Of a DNA stretch of 64,000 bases, positions 1 to 7,534 are shown in pieces. The stretch lies in assembly GCA_964577375.1 (NCBI GenBank), contig CAZNYW010000013.1:1-64000 (forward strand), read 5' to 3'. Each line of letters starts with the position of its first letter. Position 1 is the first letter of the stretch. The DNA comes from DATKUC01 sp964577375. GTDB taxonomy: Bacteria; Spirochaetota; Spirochaetia; DSM-27196; DATKUC01. The notes below the pieces were generated by a model. It saw only the letters and a list, made by a program, of their open reading frames with translations, made no database searches and was not told where the DNA came from. A program made the position numbers and the translations under genes.

Positions 1-28
1 TCTGCCGACGGCAACCTCTGCCGACGGC
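1..28. repeat. 12-bp direct repeat at window edge
   Basis: TCTGCCGACGGC occurs at 1-12 and again at 17-28, a period of 16 bp. It lies just downstream of the stop codon of the reverse-strand gene at 61-741. It may be the edge of a short tandem array that continues outside the window. Two copies are too few to say more. Confidence 0.4.
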
Positions 29-60
29 GACTGACCCCGTGCCGGATGCGGTCTTTCCTT

Positions 61-741
61 TCAGTAGCGCAGCCGGGCCCCCAGGCCGAATCCGAACTGT
101 CCAGCTTCGTCGGAGAAGAAAAGGGGCTCCGGTTCGAAGGTAATACGGCCGGCCCGGATGTTCTCACGCGCGTCCCGGGCTGCGTGCGCGGCTGAGACGG
201 CGCGAAGCACTCCCTGAAGAATCAGACCCCCGGTCAGGGCTCCGAGCGAAGGGAGGAAGTCCCGGAAACTGTGACCGTCCCACGCATCGTGGATCGAGCT
301 CGCGGAATCACCGAAGTAGTCTATGGAGCTGAATCTGAGATCCTCCGGCAGAAGGAAGTACGCACCGACGATGGTTCCCGCGAACAGGAGAAGATCTCCG
401 GTCAGAAAGAGTGTCCCGTTGAGCGAGTCTCCGTTCATGTACTGACCGATGCCGGGTAGCACCATTGAAGCGTGCTCGGACCGCTTGATCCAACGGTACT
501 CCTGCTTCGCTACCGACACCTGATTCATGAGGCGTGCGATCTCTCCGACGGTCAGCTGACCCACCGGTCGCGTAATATCATCGGCGAGAACCTCGTCTAT
601 GCTGCTGCGGTAGAGGCCGATATCGGGATCGTCCGCAAACGCGTCGACGTGTTGCACCTGTTCCGCGGTGACAGCGAAGACGGGCATCAGTACGAGTGCA
701 GCGACAGCAAAGATGCCGAGTGACAGAGCTGGTCGTTTCAT
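61..741 (-). CDS. Small exported/membrane protein, DUF5683-like
   Basis: Function unknown. Taking the start at 741 gives a 226-residue protein with a signal peptide (MKRPALSLGIFAVAALVLMP). A longer reading back to 837 is possible, but AAAGGAG lies 6 bases before the ATG at 741 and decides the start. In the middle sits a motif of the form LPGIGQYMNGDSLNG followed by a hydrophobic segment ending in ..GAYFLLP, and a second hydrophobic stretch lies nearer the C-terminus. The PG-GQ-NG pattern is what DUF5683-like and TM2-like membrane proteins show. The protein ends in RLRY, a hydrophobic/aromatic end, but nothing else points to a beta-barrel. It is divergent from the decayed gene at 900. Confidence 0.6.
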   Translation of the reverse strand: MKRPALSLGIFAVAALVLMPVFAVTAEQVQHVDAFADDPDIGLYRSSIDEVLADDITRPVGQLTVGEIARLMNQVSVAKQEYRWIKRSEHASMVLPGIGQYMNGDSLNGTLFLTGDLLLFAGTIVGAYFLLPEDLRFSSIDYFGDSASSIHDAWDGHSFRDFLPSLGALTGGLILQGVLRAVSAAHAARDARENIRAGRITFEPEPLFFSDEAGQFGFGLGARLRY

Positions 742-783
742 CATTTTCTCCTTTGTCTGTTCAACACCGGAGAAGACAGAGCG

Positions 784-812
784 TGTCACCTGTGCCGTTG
801 TTGCCGGTGACA
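784..812. promoter_or_regulatory. Inverted repeat in divergent intergenic region
   Basis: TGTCACC (784-790) and GGTGACA (806-812) form a perfect 7-bp dyad with a 15-base loop. It lies between the divergent genes at 741 and 900. It could be an operator or a leader hairpin. No convincing promoter was found on either side. Confidence 0.3.
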
Positions 813-899
813 TTTCGACGGGCCGCCGGTGTTTCAATGTCGACGGCCCTCAGACCGAAGTCTGCGGGCGCCGAATCCCCAACCATCATGGAATAATGA

Positions 900-1528
900 G
901 TGTGTACCATATCAGCGCTCGTCCTGGCTCTGGCGGCAACCGCCGGCACTACTGTCTGGTCAGATGAAAGAAGCTGGACCGTCGTCCCGCTGCCGATCTT
1001 CTTCTACATGCCCGAGACCTCATTCGGTGGTGGCGCTGCCTGTCTGGTCCCCCACACTCCGGCGGACGCGAGATTGCGGGCTTTCCAGGCGGGCGGTCTG
1101 TACACCGCCAAAGACCAGCTTGCCCTCTTCGCTTCCGCCGAATGCTATCTTGCAGACGACGACCTCCGGCTCACCGGGGCGGCAACCTACTCGCGGTTTC
1201 CGTCCATCTTCTTCGGCGTCGGTCCTGACGCCGATCTCCACGAATCCATCACGCCGGCAGCGAGCCGCGCTGAAGCTGCCGCCGGCTGGCAACTGCTGGC
1301 CGTTCAAGCCGAGTACCGCTTTTCGATTGTATGAAGACTGGGTGGCGTGCTCTTTGGCGGCCTTGCCCAGGTAGCGCCTTCACTTCCCGAGATGAAGCTC
1401 GCCGATGCGAAGGCGGCCTCGGATTGCGGTTCCGTGTTCTTGAGAAGGAGCACATCAACGTGAGGGCCGACCTCGGGTTCTCTCCTGAAGGAACCCAATT
1501 CTACATGAGTATCGGCGAAGCCTTCTGA
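900..1528 (+). pseudogene. Decayed BamA/Omp85-like outer-membrane protein gene
   Basis: Remnant of a surface-antigen (BamA/TamA-like) barrel gene. The first part, from the GTG at 900, has a signal peptide and reads like the family N-terminus (LPIFFYMPETSFGGGAAC, then FPSIFFGVGPD) up to about residue 130. It then jumps to AEYRFSIV and meets an in-frame TGA at 1332-1334. The same frame continues as RLGGVLFGGLAQVAPSLPEM, where relatives have W-R-RLGGVLFGG, so the TGA probably replaces a TGG. Near 1410 the frame shifts by -1, and the C-terminus (LGLRFRVLEKEHINVRADLG to FYMSIGEAF, an aromatic barrel end) is read in the 1331 frame. The intact family is normally about 350-400 residues, so a block of the barrel is missing. 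Three lesions make it non-functional. Confidence 0.75.
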
Positions 1529-1545
1529 GTCGGCTATACTGAACC

Positions 1546-2343
1546 ATGGGCAGGAACGGGTTCAGCTTCACCATCTTTCCGAAAAGCCGTATTGCGACGA
1601 TCGATCTCGGTGTGCTCGCGGCGAAGAAGCACACGGTGAGCGCGCTGATCGAGGTCGATGTTACCGAGGCTCGCCGCAGAACCCGTGCTCTGCGAAGAGG
1701 CGGCCGTCCGATCTCGCTCCTATCGTGGCTGCTCCACTGCATCGCGGCGACCGCGCAGGAGTTTCCTGCAGTGCACGCGATCCGCTCGGGACGGCGGAAA
1801 GCCGCTCTCAGCGACCGGGTCGATCTCGCCCTGCCGGTGGAGCGGATCGTCGACGGCGTTCCGGTTCCGCTTGTTCTTCTGATCGAAGGGGCCGACAGCC
1901 GTCCGATGGAGGAAATCGCTTCCGAGATCGAGCACGCTCGCAGCGCACCGGTGGCGAGCGAGCGTGACTTCAAATTCACCCGTCTCCGGTCCGACCTACT
2001 CATGAAGCTCTACTACCGGTTTCCACGTCCGCTGCGGCTCCTTTCCTGGAGGCTGCTTCTCGGCAACTACCGGCTCAGATCGAGCGCGATGGGAAGTGTG
2101 ATGGTTACCACGCTCGGCTCGAGCGGCCGCTACTCCGGCTGGATACTGCCGAAGACGCTGCACAATCTCTGCATCGCCATAGGCACTGTTACGCGAAAGC
2201 CCTGGGTCGTGGGGGACAGAGTCGAGCCGCGCGACATCCTGCACCTTTCGGTTCTCGTTGACCATGACGTCATCGACGGCGCGCCCGCCGGGCGGTTCAC
2301 TGACCGCCTGGTGCAGCGCATCGAGACCGCCGAAGGACTTTGA
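1546..2343 (+). CDS. Stand-alone 2-oxoacid dehydrogenase-type acyltransferase domain
   Basis: 265-residue protein that resembles only the catalytic domain of E2 acyltransferases (CAT superfamily trimer fold). The active-site motif HxxxDG is present near residue 240 (VDHDVIDGAPAG), as is the GSVMVTTLGS strand expected before it. No lipoyl or E1/E3-binding domain is encoded, and no dehydrogenase E1 or E3 gene is nearby, so it is probably not part of a classical pyruvate dehydrogenase. The acyl acceptor cannot be told from sequence. There is no visible Shine-Dalgarno. TATACT ends 5 bases before the ATG, so the transcript could be leaderless (weak inference). Confidence 0.8.
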   Translation: MGRNGFSFTIFPKSRIATIDLGVLAAKKHTVSALIEVDVTEARRRTRALRRGGRPISLLSWLLHCIAATAQEFPAVHAIRSGRRKAALSDRVDLALPVERIVDGVPVPLVLLIEGADSRPMEEIASEIEHARSAPVASERDFKFTRLRSDLLMKLYYRFPRPLRLLSWRLLLGNYRLRSSAMGSVMVTTLGSSGRYSGWILPKTLHNLCIAIGTVTRKPWVVGDRVEPRDILHLSVLVDHDVIDGAPAGRFTDRLVQRIETAEGL

Positions 2344-2382
2344 TACCGGCCTCCGGCTCCGATCGTGATCCGGGCATCCGCC

Positions 2383-3183
2383 TCAGCTGAGTATTCGCGC
2401 AATGAGGATGCCTATGGTTCGCGCCGCAAAGACGCGAAGCCTCGGCGCCCGGTGCGGTATTGTGAAGGTGGTGGCTCTGTCGAACCAGCCGTTCCTGTAC
2501 CAGTAACGATAGTCAGGGTTGTCGGTGTCGTGCGTCTGCCAGTGCTTTCGCCAGGAATACTGCTGAATCGCGAAGGTCATGAGTGAGAAGAATCCCGGTC
2601 TCTCATGCGAAGAGGAGCGGATCGCACGAACGATCTTTTTGCTCCATCGACGAATTGACGGTGCGTATTCAGCCGCGATTGCCTCGACGGTGCTGAGCGC
2701 CCCTGCGCGTACACCTGCGCTGCCGATGAGCGGCGCGCCCCAGCTCATGACGGCCGACTGCAGTGTGCGGATGGCATGCCGCACAGGGCTGCTCCCGGTC
2801 GTAGCCAGGACGAAGAACGGAGCTCTCATGTATGAGGGCCGGTGACAGACGAAAGCGAGCCGGTCGATGAAGGTCTTCATGGTTCCGCTCACGTCGTTCA
2901 CGTAGGTCGGGCTCGCCAGTATCACGCAGTCGGCGGCCAGGATCTTTCGGTGAATCGCAAGAAGGTCATCGTGGCATGGACAGGCGGTTTCCCCCCGTTC
3001 GAAGCAGGCCCGGCATCCCGTGCAGGGCTCGATCACCTGGTCGGCGAGGCCGACGGACTCGAATACGATCTCCACTTCGGCAGTTTTCCGGAGAGCCGCC
3101 TCCAACAGACCGAGGACACGGGAGGTATTTCCGTTTCGGCGCCGGCTGCCGTTGATCGCGAGAATATGGAAGCGATCTTTCAT
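2383..3183 (-). CDS. NAD(P)H-dependent FMN reductase / flavodoxin-fold oxidoreductase
   Basis: 266 residues. The N-terminus ILAINGSRRRNGNTSRVL is the FMN phosphate-binding loop of the flavodoxin-like NADPH:FMN reductase family. It is followed by the cysteine cluster CTGCRACFERGETACPC, seen in iron-sulfur-flavoprotein-like reductases, and by ILASPTYVNDVSGTMKTFIDR, the flavin-contacting loop. The C-terminal third (about 180-266) is a family-specific extension rich in aromatic residues and ends in a hydrophobic segment (GILIARILS). AAGGAG lies just before the ATG. It probably reduces free or bound flavin in the cytoplasm; the electron acceptor is unknown. It is convergent with the acyltransferase at 1546 and reads in the same direction as the LacI gene upstream (26-bp gap). 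Confidence 0.85.
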   Translation of the reverse strand: MKDRFHILAINGSRRRNGNTSRVLGLLEAALRKTAEVEIVFESVGLADQVIEPCTGCRACFERGETACPCHDDLLAIHRKILAADCVILASPTYVNDVSGTMKTFIDRLAFVCHRPSYMRAPFFVLATTGSSPVRHAIRTLQSAVMSWGAPLIGSAGVRAGALSTVEAIAAEYAPSIRRWSKKIVRAIRSSSHERPGFFSLMTFAIQQYSWRKHWQTHDTDNPDYRYWYRNGWFDRATTFTIPHRAPRLRVFAARTIGILIARILS

Positions 3184-3209
3184 GAAATCTCCTTGCCTCC
3201 GCAGGGAGC

Positions 3210-4295
3210 TCAGGTGATCAGCGCGTAGTGATTGCGGTGCAGATTGCGGTTTTCCGCCAGAATCAGATTTGAGATGATCTCGATACCCTCCATCTTGTCC
3301 CGCCGATTCGACTCGACGATGTGCTCGAGCGTCTTGACCGTATAGTAACCCTGAAGGATGGGGTTCTGGTAGATGACGGCGGAGAGCATGTGGGTCTCCA
3401 GATGGTGCATCGCCGAGCTGTCGAGATCGTGCAGCAGCGTGATAGTCCTGTCGTAGCCCAGCTTCTCGAGCCCGTCGAGAAATACCGAGTTGAAGGCCGG
3501 TATCAGATAGACCGCGTCGACCTTCCCCCGGCGTCTCTTCAGTGTCTCCGATATCTGAGTATCCATCCGTTCATTCTGCAGCGGGGTCGTGATGTGTTCG
3601 ACCTCGCAGGTCAGAGCCGGAAAGTTCGACTTGATGACCTCGAGAAATCCACTGAGTCTTTCACTGTTGATATTGGGTGCGTCGGTGAACCGGTCCTCGC
3701 GCTCCTCCTCGGTTATCACGAGCGCCCGGGACGCGGGTTTGAAGGTCAGCGCCTTTCCAATGAACTCCGCGGCGAGCCGTCCGCCTGCATGGTAGTCCGA
3801 GCCGATGTAGCAGAGACGATTGCTCTCCGGCGCGTCGACGTTGAAGGTGACGTAGGGAATCCCCGCCCTGTCGGCAAGGCCGAAGATCGTATCCATGTCG
3901 TAGATGCGCTGATTGGCAAACGCGAACGCCTCCGCCCCCTCCTTGACCTCGCGTCGAAGCTTGCGGATGTAGGCCTTCGAGTCAGCTTCGGCCACGGTAT
4001 GATATCGCACCTCGTAATCGAATCCCCTGATCTGCTCCGCAGCAACGTTCATGCCTTTTCGAATATCGGCCCAGAAATAGGTCGGCAGCGATGAGGAGAA
4101 CATCGCGATGCGGTGGGTCCGGTTCCGCACGAGGACCTGCGAGGCACGGTGCGGGACGTAGGAGTTCTCCCGGGCATAGCGGAGTATTCGCTCCTTCAGC
4201 TCCTTCGACACATACCCGGTATCGTTGAGTGCGCGGCTTACGGTAATGAGTGACACGCCGAGCCTCCGGCTGATCTCCTTCTGAGTTATTCGCAC
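3210..4295 (-). CDS. LacI-family transcriptional regulator of the adjacent ABC/GH31 operon
   Basis: 361 residues from a GTG start (GGAGAGG 8 bases upstream). The N-terminal helix-turn-helix ITQKEISRRLGVSLITVSRA and hinge region are followed by a periplasmic-binding-protein-like effector domain (about 60-350). It is divergent from the sugar ABC operon at 4471, and a perfect 20-bp palindrome (4407-4426) overlaps that operon's predicted promoter. The simplest reading is a repressor released by the transported sugar. A related half-sequence upstream of the second sugar operon (17148-17158) suggests it may control both. Confidence 0.9.
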   Translation of the reverse strand: MRITQKEISRRLGVSLITVSRALNDTGYVSKELKERILRYARENSYVPHRASQVLVRNRTHRIAMFSSSLPTYFWADIRKGMNVAAEQIRGFDYEVRYHTVAEADSKAYIRKLRREVKEGAEAFAFANQRIYDMDTIFGLADRAGIPYVTFNVDAPESNRLCYIGSDYHAGGRLAAEFIGKALTFKPASRALVITEEEREDRFTDAPNINSERLSGFLEVIKSNFPALTCEVEHITTPLQNERMDTQISETLKRRRGKVDAVYLIPAFNSVFLDGLEKLGYDRTITLLHDLDSSAMHHLETHMLSAVIYQNPILQGYYTVKTLEHIVESNRRDKMEGIEIISNLILAENRNLHRNHYALIT

Positions 4296-4388
4296 TTCGT
4301 GCCTCTCCGAAATCTGATTGGCGACTCATTATAACGCACGGTCGGCATCCCTGTGGACTGTCCTTAACGCTTTCGGTCAAGTTTTTCA

Positions 4389-4417
4389 TTGACGGCAGCC
4401 ACTTCGTATGATATACG
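4389..4417 (+). promoter_or_regulatory. Predicted sigma70 promoter of the first sugar operon
   Basis: TTGACG (4389-4394), a 17-base spacer and TATACG (4412-4417). The -10 element lies inside the LacI-type palindrome at 4407-4426, so bound repressor would block polymerase. Confidence 0.55.
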
Positions 4418-4426
4418 TATATCATA
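4407..4426. promoter_or_regulatory. Perfect 20-bp palindrome, probable LacI operator
   Basis: TATGATATACGTATATCATA is its own reverse complement. It sits between the divergent LacI gene (start 4295) and the binding-protein gene (start 4471) and overlaps the predicted -10 box. The central CG and the length fit LacI-family operators. Confidence 0.75.
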
Positions 4427-4470
4427 TTCCTTGAAAAATGCAAGGAAGATAACCTTCAAGGAGGGGTACC

Positions 4471-5733
4471 GTGAAGAAGATCCTTTCGCTGATAGTGGCT
4501 TTGCTTCTCTGCTCCGTCTGGGTATTCGCAGGAGGACAGAAAGAGAGCGCGGCAAACGCGCCGGCATCATTGACCCTGCTTTTCTACAGCCCGGAGCTGC
4601 AGGAGCAGTACAACGACATGGCGGCTGCCTACAAACAGGCGACCGGAGTCACGCTGAACATTGATGTTCACCAGGCCGATTTCCGGACAATCCTCACCAG
4701 CCGCATCAATTCGGGAGACATTCCCGACATCTTCATGAGCAGCGCGTACGCGGACAATAAGACCTACAAGGACTACGTGTACGACATGACGAATGAGCCG
4801 TTCATCAAGAAGATCCAGCCTTCGGCTCTTCAGGGCGTCACCGTGAACGGACACGTCACCGGCTATCCGTTCCTCGTTCAGTCGCACTCGTTCATCTACA
4901 ACAAGGCCGTATTTGACAAGGTCGGCATCAAGACGCTTCCAAAGACGATTCCCGAGCTCGCTGCGGTTGCGCAAAAGATTCAGGACGCGGGAATCCAGCC
5001 CTTTGCGACCGGATTCAAGGAATTCTGGGTGCTTCCGCAGACCGCATGGCAGGTGCTCGCGCCCTATGCGAAGAAGAACTACGGCGGTTTCGAGGCCTTC
5101 ACGCAGAAGCTGGACGACGGCACGCTCAAGTTCAGCGACATCCCCGAGATGAAGAACGTCTTCGATCTGCTCGATCTCATCAAGAAATATGGCGGCCCGA
5201 AGCCCAACGAGTCGGACTTCAATGACCAGACTGCCTCCATTGCCACCGGCAAGGTCGCGATGATCCACCAGGGCAACTGGGCTGAGGACACCATCCGCAA
5301 GACAAATCCGGACGTCCAGCTCGGATTCATGCCCGGGCCGGTCGGTGACAGCGCGGACGGAGCCGGAATCATGTACGACTCCAACCAGACAATCCGCGTC
5401 TACAAGGACAGCAAGAATCTCAAGGCGTCGCTAGCATGGCTCGACTGGCTGACCACCTCCGACTACGGCAAGAACTGGATCCCCGGCAAGATCAAGCAGC
5501 TCTCTCCGATCATCGGTGCGCCTGCGCCTGATTCGGCGATCGCAAAGGAAACTGTAAGCCTTATCGACAAGGGTGTTCCTGCATATCCGTGGTTCTACCA
5601 GATGTGGCCCACCGGTACCGAGCAGACCCTCGGCGCCATCCTTCAGGGTTACTGTGCGGGCCAGACCAACAGGGCGGAGACGCTCAAGGCGCTGGACACG
5701 CAGTACGCAAAGATCGCCAACGCAGCGAAGTAA
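4471..5733 (+). CDS. ABC sugar transporter substrate-binding protein (family 1, CUT1)
   Basis: 420 residues from a GTG preceded by AAGGAGGGG. A signal peptide (to about residue 20) ends in VFAGGQKES, the junction typical of spirochaete binding proteins. The rest is a cluster-B solute-binding fold: LTLLFYSPELQEQYNDMAAA at the start, PDIFMSSAYADN, then FIYNKAVFDKVGI, the usual hinge region. It captures an oligosaccharide in the periplasm and delivers it to the permeases at 5785 and 6672. No ATPase gene is present in the operon, so a shared MsmK/UgpC-type ATPase from elsewhere is expected. The downstream alpha-xylosidase suggests a xylose-substituted glycan. Confidence 0.93.
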   Translation: MKKILSLIVALLLCSVWVFAGGQKESAANAPASLTLLFYSPELQEQYNDMAAAYKQATGVTLNIDVHQADFRTILTSRINSGDIPDIFMSSAYADNKTYKDYVYDMTNEPFIKKIQPSALQGVTVNGHVTGYPFLVQSHSFIYNKAVFDKVGIKTLPKTIPELAAVAQKIQDAGIQPFATGFKEFWVLPQTAWQVLAPYAKKNYGGFEAFTQKLDDGTLKFSDIPEMKNVFDLLDLIKKYGGPKPNESDFNDQTASIATGKVAMIHQGNWAEDTIRKTNPDVQLGFMPGPVGDSADGAGIMYDSNQTIRVYKDSKNLKASLAWLDWLTTSDYGKNWIPGKIKQLSPIIGAPAPDSAIAKETVSLIDKGVPAYPWFYQMWPTGTEQTLGAILQGYCAGQTNRAETLKALDTQYAKIANAAK

Positions 5734-5760
5734 CGAAATTCATCCGGCCGGGGGGCGTGA

Positions 5761-5782
5761 GCCTTCCGGCCATCCGGAAGGC
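5761..5782 (+). promoter_or_regulatory. Intercistronic hairpin covering the permease ribosome-binding site
   Basis: GCCTTCCGG (5761-5769) and CCGGAAGGC (5774-5782) are perfect 9-bp arms around a 4-base loop. The 3' arm contains GGAAGG, the only plausible Shine-Dalgarno for the ATG at 5785. The hairpin therefore both protects the binding-protein mRNA 3' end and should limit permease translation. The same kind of element occurs at 15758-15780 and 52529-52560. Confidence 0.7.
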
Positions 5783-5784
5783 GT

Positions 5785-6675
5785 ATGACTCCATTGACCC
5801 AGAAGCGGCTCAACAGCGGGCTGATTTTCGGCCTGTTCACGCTGCCGGCCCTTGCGACGATTCTCCTGTCCGTGGAAGTACCGTTCCTGATGAGCGTCGT
5901 CTATTCGTTCACCAAGTGGAACGGGCTCGACAAGCTTCCGAAATTCATCGGACTGGCGAATTATCGCGAGCTTATCGTCAATGATCCCGAAATGATGGGC
6001 TCGCTCTGGTTCACCCTGCGGCTCACCTTCATTACGGTCATTTTCACCAACATCATTGCATTGACGCTGGCTGTTCTGCTCGATGCCAGGATCCGGGGAG
6101 AGAACGCGCTTCGCGTCGCGTTCTATATTCCTAACATCATAAGTCTGATCGTCATCGGGTACGTCTGGCGGTTCATCTTCTCCAAAGGATTCGACTCGTT
6201 TTTTCAGGCGACTCATCTGCCGATCTTTGAGCTGAGCTGGCTCGGCAACGGAGACATGGCATTCATAAGCGTCGCGATAGTTTCGGTGTGGCAGGCTATC
6301 GGCTTCTACATGGTGATCTATATCGCCGGATTGCAGACCGTTCCAAAGGATCTGCATGAGGCCGCGATGATAGACGGCGCATCGCCTGTGAAACGCTTCT
6401 TTCGCGTGACGCTGCCGATGATCATGCCGTCGGTCACCGTCTGTGTCTTTTACTCTCTGTCCAACGGTCTGAAGGCCTTCGATGTGATCTTCAGCCTCAC
6501 CAACGGCGGGCCCGGCACGGCCACCACCAGCATCGCGCTCGATATCTACCGGACCGCGTTCGTGGTGAGCCGTTTCGGTTACGGTACTGCAAAATCGGTT
6601 ATGCTCTTCATCCTCATCCTGCTTCTCACCTTCTTCCAGGTGCGAACCTTCAAGCGACGGGAGGTCGAGGTATGA
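5785..6675 (+). CDS. ABC sugar transporter permease (MalF-like)
   Basis: 296 residues, about six membrane helices. The cytoplasmic EAA loop reads EAAMIDGASPVKRFFRVTLP near residue 195 and contacts the ATPase. The N-terminus up to the first helix (FGLFTLPALATILLSVEVPF) is typical of the CUT1 'F' subunit. It starts 51 bp after the binding-protein gene, right behind a hairpin, and overlaps the next permease gene by 4 bases (ATGA), implying coupled translation. Confidence 0.93.
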   Translation: MTPLTQKRLNSGLIFGLFTLPALATILLSVEVPFLMSVVYSFTKWNGLDKLPKFIGLANYRELIVNDPEMMGSLWFTLRLTFITVIFTNIIALTLAVLLDARIRGENALRVAFYIPNIISLIVIGYVWRFIFSKGFDSFFQATHLPIFELSWLGNGDMAFISVAIVSVWQAIGFYMVIYIAGLQTVPKDLHEAAMIDGASPVKRFFRVTLPMIMPSVTVCVFYSLSNGLKAFDVIFSLTNGGPGTATTSIALDIYRTAFVVSRFGYGTAKSVMLFILILLLTFFQVRTFKRREVEV

Positions 6676-7499
6676 AGCGGAGCGCCGGTTCCACCGTTAT
6701 CACCGTCGTGCTCAGCCTGGTCGCGCTGGTCTACCTCTATCCGCTGATTCTGGTCATCATCAACTCGCTGAAGACCTTCGCAGAGATAACGACCAACGTC
6801 GTGGCGCTGCCGAAGAAGCTGGAGTTCGCCAATTACGCGAATGCCTTCAAGCTGATGCAGTACCCCCGGCTCTTTTTCAACACGCTGACCGCGACCGGCG
6901 TCGGCGTTATCGGCGTGGTGCTGGTCAGCTCGCTCGCAGGGTTCAAGCTTTCCCGCACAAAGACGCTCTACAGCTGGCTGCTCTTCATCGTGTGCATAGC
7001 GCCGATGATGATCCCCTTCCACTCCTTCATGATCGCGCTGGTGAAGGTCGCGCGAAGCCTCCACTTCACAGGCTCGACCGTCGGGCTGGGAGTGATCTAC
7101 TGGGGGCTCGGCGCTCCGCTCGCCCTCTTTCTGTACCACGGATTCGTGAAGTCAATTCCCCGCGATCTCGACGACTGCGCCACCATCGACGGAGCCTCGC
7201 CGTTTCAGGCCTTCTTCCGGATCATCTTTCCGCTTCTGCAGCCTGTCACGGTTTCGGTTGTAGTGCTCAATGCGATGTGGATGTGGAACGACTTTCTGCT
7301 TCCCCTCCTCATCCTGAGCGGATCGAAGGAGTCGTTGACGCTGCAGCTAGCGGCCTACAATTTCTTCGGGCTCTACAAGATCGAGTGGAACTACGCGATG
7401 GCGGGAGTGCTTCTGACGATTCTTCCGGCCGTCATTTTTTATCTCTTTCTTCAGAAGCATATCGTGAAGGGAATGGTTGCCGGAGCGGTCAAGACCTGA
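6672..7499 (+). CDS. ABC sugar transporter permease (MalG-like)
   Basis: 275 residues, six predicted membrane helices, MalG-type. The EAA loop is DDCATIDGASPFQAFFRIIF, and the C-terminus FLQKHIVKGMVAGAVK is the usual end of the 'G' subunit. Its start overlaps the stop of the first permease (ATGA). It forms the channel with the protein at 5785. The glycosidase gene follows after 35 bp. Confidence 0.93.
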   Translation: MKRSAGSTVITVVLSLVALVYLYPLILVIINSLKTFAEITTNVVALPKKLEFANYANAFKLMQYPRLFFNTLTATGVGVIGVVLVSSLAGFKLSRTKTLYSWLLFIVCIAPMMIPFHSFMIALVKVARSLHFTGSTVGLGVIYWGLGAPLALFLYHGFVKSIPRDLDDCATIDGASPFQAFFRIIFPLLQPVTVSVVVLNAMWMWNDFLLPLLILSGSKESLTLQLAAYNFFGLYKIEWNYAMAGVLLTILPAVIFYLFLQKHIVKGMVAGAVKT

Positions 7500-7534
7500 T
7501 CGCCGGGCATTACTGCAGCATTGGAGCCACAACT

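Noticed and set aside
6992..7534. N-terminal extension of the GH31 gene
   Set aside because: It overlaps the permease gene; the family N-terminus begins at 7535.
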